Shown in pieces: positions 61,480-64,000 of a DNA stretch of 64,000 bases. Origin of the DNA: Bacillota bacterium (lineage in GTDB: Bacteria; Bacillota; Desulfotomaculia; Desulfotomaculales; VENG01); assembly GCA_009711705.1 (NCBI GenBank), contig VENG01000008.1, positions 1 through 64,000 on the forward strand, read 5' to 3'. The translations under genes and the position numbers were made by a program. Numbering within the stretch: position 1 is the stretch's first letter; each line of letters begins with the position of its first letter. Under the pieces are notes generated by a model, which worked only from the letters and a program-made list of their open reading frames with translations, had not been told where the DNA came from and ran no database searches.

Positions 61480-63373
61480 CGCAATGAACTATGGTTTATT
61501 TGAACGCTTCTGCACTAGCACAACGTTGAGTTATACTTTGTTAACTGTATCTATATTGGGTCTTTCTATTCCCTTGTTGATTGGGTATTATAATCTATTT
61601 CTTTTAGGTATATATCTTGCCATCCCCATGGTTCTAGGTCCTGTTGTCTACCGCAAAACAAGATCAATAAAGCCTATGTCAATACAAATTGTGCGTGTAA
61701 AAAATGGTTTTAGATGGATTACTTTACTTTATATTTTGGTGTACACTATTTCGATACATGTTCTGAAATTTTATACAATAAGACCATTGCATTATTTTTT
61801 ACTCATTGCAATTTTGGGAATGCTATTTGTCTTTCAAATATTTGCAATAAAATGCTTTACTAATACAAAAGTAATGATATTGCAATTAGAGTTAATAGCT
61901 TTATTTTTAAATTTGATTTGGGGTGTAAATTTAAAGTATTACTATTTTTTTGGAAAAACTGATGTTTTTCCTCATTCATGGTTCATTCAAAACCTTAACC
62001 GGTATGGGGAGATTACGAACCATTTTGCGGTATATAAATCCTTCCCATTGTGGCATATTTTGATTGACTCTGTTAGCGTAATTATGGAACCGTCGTTGGC
62101 TACGCACAAAATGATGTTTCTCGTTAATGGTATTATTTATTGTTTTCTATTGATTTTTATTTATAAAATTGCCCTTAAGGTAACAGGGCGTGTTAGGATA
62201 GCTTTGATGTCGTCTTTATTTGTATCATTTAATCCAATTGTTATAAACTATGCGATGTATTCTATTCCCCGGAGTGTTGTATCGTTTTTGCTGATCATGT
62301 TAATCTATTTGTTGTTATGCCATCCAGATATGCGTAAACACATGTGTGCAGTAATTTTATTATGTTCGATTGTAGCTTATCATACTGCTTCAATGCCGTT
62401 TATTATGTTTGTCTTCATATGTCTATATATATTTGAGTTATTAATTTTTAGAAGTGAACCGAAGACTGTCGGTTTAATATTTTTGGTCATGTGTTTTGTG
62501 GTGACGATTTCCTATTGGTCTTTTTGTGCTATTGATTTATTTGAAGCTATTGTATTTAACGTTGCAGATTCCGCGCCAAAGGGTGTTTTGACTAAGTCAA
62601 TAATTACTTCGCCACTAAATGAATTGCTAAATTATATACAATACATCCCTTTGTTGTTTTTTGTTATTTATGGATGTTTGCATGTTCTAGATAGTAATAG
62701 AGCATCGAATAGACGGAAGGCTTTTATAGTTATTGGATTATTGTTTGTTGGTGTTACATTGCCCGGTCCTGGATTGCTCCTAAATAAGCTTGCTGTGCTT
62801 AATATGGATAGGTTTGGGGAATACACCTTTCCATTCATATGCATTGCTGGAGCTGCAGGCTTTATTACACTTATTGATAAAGGGCGTGCTATTTATAACA
62901 TTTTGTGTGGTGTTTTAGTTTTTGTTATGCTGTTCTTGTCTATATCTAACGATTTTACTGCCTCAGATAATTCCTTAGTAAATAGACCGTTTTACACCTT
63001 TTATTTATCTGAAGGAGAGGTTGATGGTTTGAAGCACGTTGGAACCGTTTCTAGAGACAGATTATTGATAGATTACATTGGAGTTAGATATCTTGGTTTC
63101 TCTGAGTTTGAGAATAGGGTGCACATTATGGAAGTAGATAAGGAGAGTTTAGTTTTTTTAAAGGAAGATAGAGATGTCATGATAATAAGGCAGAAGGAAT
63201 GGAGTAAAAGACCGCTAAAATTATTTTTAGCGAAAAGAGGTCAATTTGAGACAAATCCTAATTGGAATAGAGGTGCATCCTTAAATTATTATAACCCCGA
63301 ACCTCAGCTATATCAAAGTATAAAAGATTATAATAAATTCTATGATAATAATGAGATTATTGCGCTAAGGTAA
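61454..63373 (+). CDS. large polytopic membrane protein, polymerase- or GT-C-like
   Basis: 639 aa with about 12-14 membrane segments and a C-terminal soluble domain (about residues 520-639). Loops FGKTDVFPHSWFIQNLNRYG and FNPIVINYAMYSIPRSVVSF, together with AYHTASMPFIMF, resemble GT-C glycosyltransferases or Wzy-type polymerases. Its position after the flippase fits a polymerase. The start is uncertain: TTG 61454 overlaps the flippase; ATG 61484 is the alternative. Confidence 0.65.
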   Translation: MSKLELIRNAMNYGLFERFCTSTTLSYTLLTVSILGLSIPLLIGYYNLFLLGIYLAIPMVLGPVVYRKTRSIKPMSIQIVRVKNGFRWITLLYILVYTISIHVLKFYTIRPLHYFLLIAILGMLFVFQIFAIKCFTNTKVMILQLELIALFLNLIWGVNLKYYYFFGKTDVFPHSWFIQNLNRYGEITNHFAVYKSFPLWHILIDSVSVIMEPSLATHKMMFLVNGIIYCFLLIFIYKIALKVTGRVRIALMSSLFVSFNPIVINYAMYSIPRSVVSFLLIMLIYLLLCHPDMRKHMCAVILLCSIVAYHTASMPFIMFVFICLYIFELLIFRSEPKTVGLIFLVMCFVVTISYWSFCAIDLFEAIVFNVADSAPKGVLTKSIITSPLNELLNYIQYIPLLFFVIYGCLHVLDSNRASNRRKAFIVIGLLFVGVTLPGPGLLLNKLAVLNMDRFGEYTFPFICIAGAAGFITLIDKGRAIYNILCGVLVFVMLFLSISNDFTASDNSLVNRPFYTFYLSEGEVDGLKHVGTVSRDRLLIDYIGVRYLGFSEFENRVHIMEVDKESLVFLKEDRDVMIIRQKEWSKRPLKLFLAKRGQFETNPNWNRGASLNYYNPEPQLYQSIKDYNKFYDNNEIIALR

Positions 63374-63429
63374 ATTTATCACTGTGCTGCTAGAGGATAT
63401 ATTTTTAATAGGTTGGTAGGTGTGTTTGA

Positions 63430-64000
63430 TTGGAAATAAAGGCTCAAAATTTAGTTTGGCATTCGACTACGGTAGATAAAGGACATAGGAGAAAACTCAA
63501 TAAACATAGGAGTTGTGTTTTATGGATTACGGGATTATCGGCGGCTGGAAAATCTACTCTTGCCAATGCTTTAGAGTATAAGCTCCATGAGATGGGAATT
63601 TGTACATATTTGCTTGATGGCGATAACATTAGAAAGGGATTAAACGGTGATTTAGGTTTTGGGGAGAAAGACCGCCGAGAAAATATCCGTCGTGTAGCTG
63701 AAGTGTCAAAGCTGTTTGTAGATGCCGGAATTATTGTAATAACAGCATTTATATCTCCATTCCGTGAAGATAGAGATGCTGCCCGGGGATTATTTGAACC
63801 GGGAGAGTTTATTGAGATATTTGCTAAGTGTCCCTTAGGAGTATGTGAGAAAAGAGATCCTAAAGGGCTATACAGAAAAGCACGTGCGGGGAAGATTTTG
63901 GAGTTTACTGGAATTACTGCACCGTATGAGGAACCAGATAACCCTGAAATCGTTATTGAAACAAATAATATGAGCGTTGATGAGTCAGTTAGCCTAATTA
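63430..64000 (+). CDS. cysC: adenylylsulfate kinase (partial, 3' end beyond window)
   Basis: Reading from TTG 63430 (7 nt after GGTAGGTG), the protein starts MEIKAQNLVWHSTTVDKGHR and shows Walker A GLSAAGKSTLANAL, LLDGDNIRKGLNGDLGF, DRRENIRRVAEVSKLF and KGLYRKARAGKILEFTGI, all APS-kinase signatures. It phosphorylates adenylyl sulfate to PAPS, the donor for the sulfotransferase encoded at 56865. About 190 residues are visible and the gene is cut by the window end. Confidence 0.93.
   Translation, partial: MEIKAQNLVWHSTTVDKGHRRKLNKHRSCVLWITGLSAAGKSTLANALEYKLHEMGICTYLLDGDNIRKGLNGDLGFGEKDRRENIRRVAEVSKLFVDAGIIVITAFISPFREDRDAARGLFEPGEFIEIFAKCPLGVCEKRDPKGLYRKARAGKILEFTGITAPYEEPDNPEIVIETNNMSVDESVSLI

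Overview
The window looks like chromosome of a Gram-positive, spore-forming, probably anaerobic Firmicute of the Desulfotomaculum/Peptococcaceae type. The reasons are two CotF-like spore-coat genes, perfect Spo0A-type boxes (TGTCGAA), a Tad pilus locus without an outer-membrane secretin, DegS/DegU-like regulators, FakA/DegV, strong GGAGG ribosome sites with many GTG/TTG starts, and a likely UGA-encoded selenoprotein. This is inference from gene content; there is no rRNA or marker tree here.

Layout. 1-1,480: decayed accessory DNA, with an IS21-like terminal repeat set, remnants of an SRAP gene and a DUF2935 gene, and tiny ORFs. 1,463-11,700: MFS transporter, HD phosphohydrolase, asnS, a nucleotidase-like HAD protein, a GNAT acetyltransferase, a YhaO/YhaN (SbcDC-like) nuclease pair, and an HD-GYP protein. 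11,754-16,834: tRNA-Leu(CAA), an ECF sigma/anti-sigma pair, a NifU-like scaffold, an omega-amidase-like nitrilase and ychF. 16,842-17,960: tandem 358-bp repeats. 18,048-18,626: a DsbA/FrnE-like gene with an in-frame TGA exactly where the first active-site cysteine belongs. 18,742-29,803 (minus strand): a HAMP protein, DUF192, a complete Gram-positive-type Tad pilus operon with two Flp pilins (one only 54 aa), then DegU/DegS-like regulators. 29,982-42,992: a radical SAM protein, an L,D-transpeptidase whose start is separated from its body by an A-AAA-AAG slippery site, hflX, spore coat genes, an FAD oxidase, fakA/degV, hslO, an O-antigen-ligase-like protein and DUF554. 43,079-46,185: two alternating pairs of a LuxR-type regulator and a receiver-like protein lacking the phospho-aspartate, preceded by four perfect Spo0A boxes. 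46,216-49,571: DUF5658-like, DUF1616 (apparent CTG start), a secreted protein and a geranylgeranyl-reductase-like flavoprotein. 49,721-64,000: an AT-rich polysaccharide cluster.

The polysaccharide cluster carries a full wbpA-B-D-E-I set, expected to make UDP-2,3-diacetamido-2,3-dideoxy-mannuronic acid. It also has a GT2 transferase, two NodB-like deacetylases, a sulfotransferase, a DUF354 protein, a flippase, a large polytopic (polymerase-like) protein and an APS kinase (cut by the window end). Together the sulfotransferase and APS kinase suggest a sulfated cell-surface glycan.

Most gaps between genes from 15 to 41 kb are filled by one repeat family, with GACAGGATTAACAGGAT arms on one side and their reverse complement on the other (and GACGGGATTAACGGGAT variants). 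These usually sit just 3' of genes. No CRISPR array, rRNA, intact transposase or replication origin was seen.
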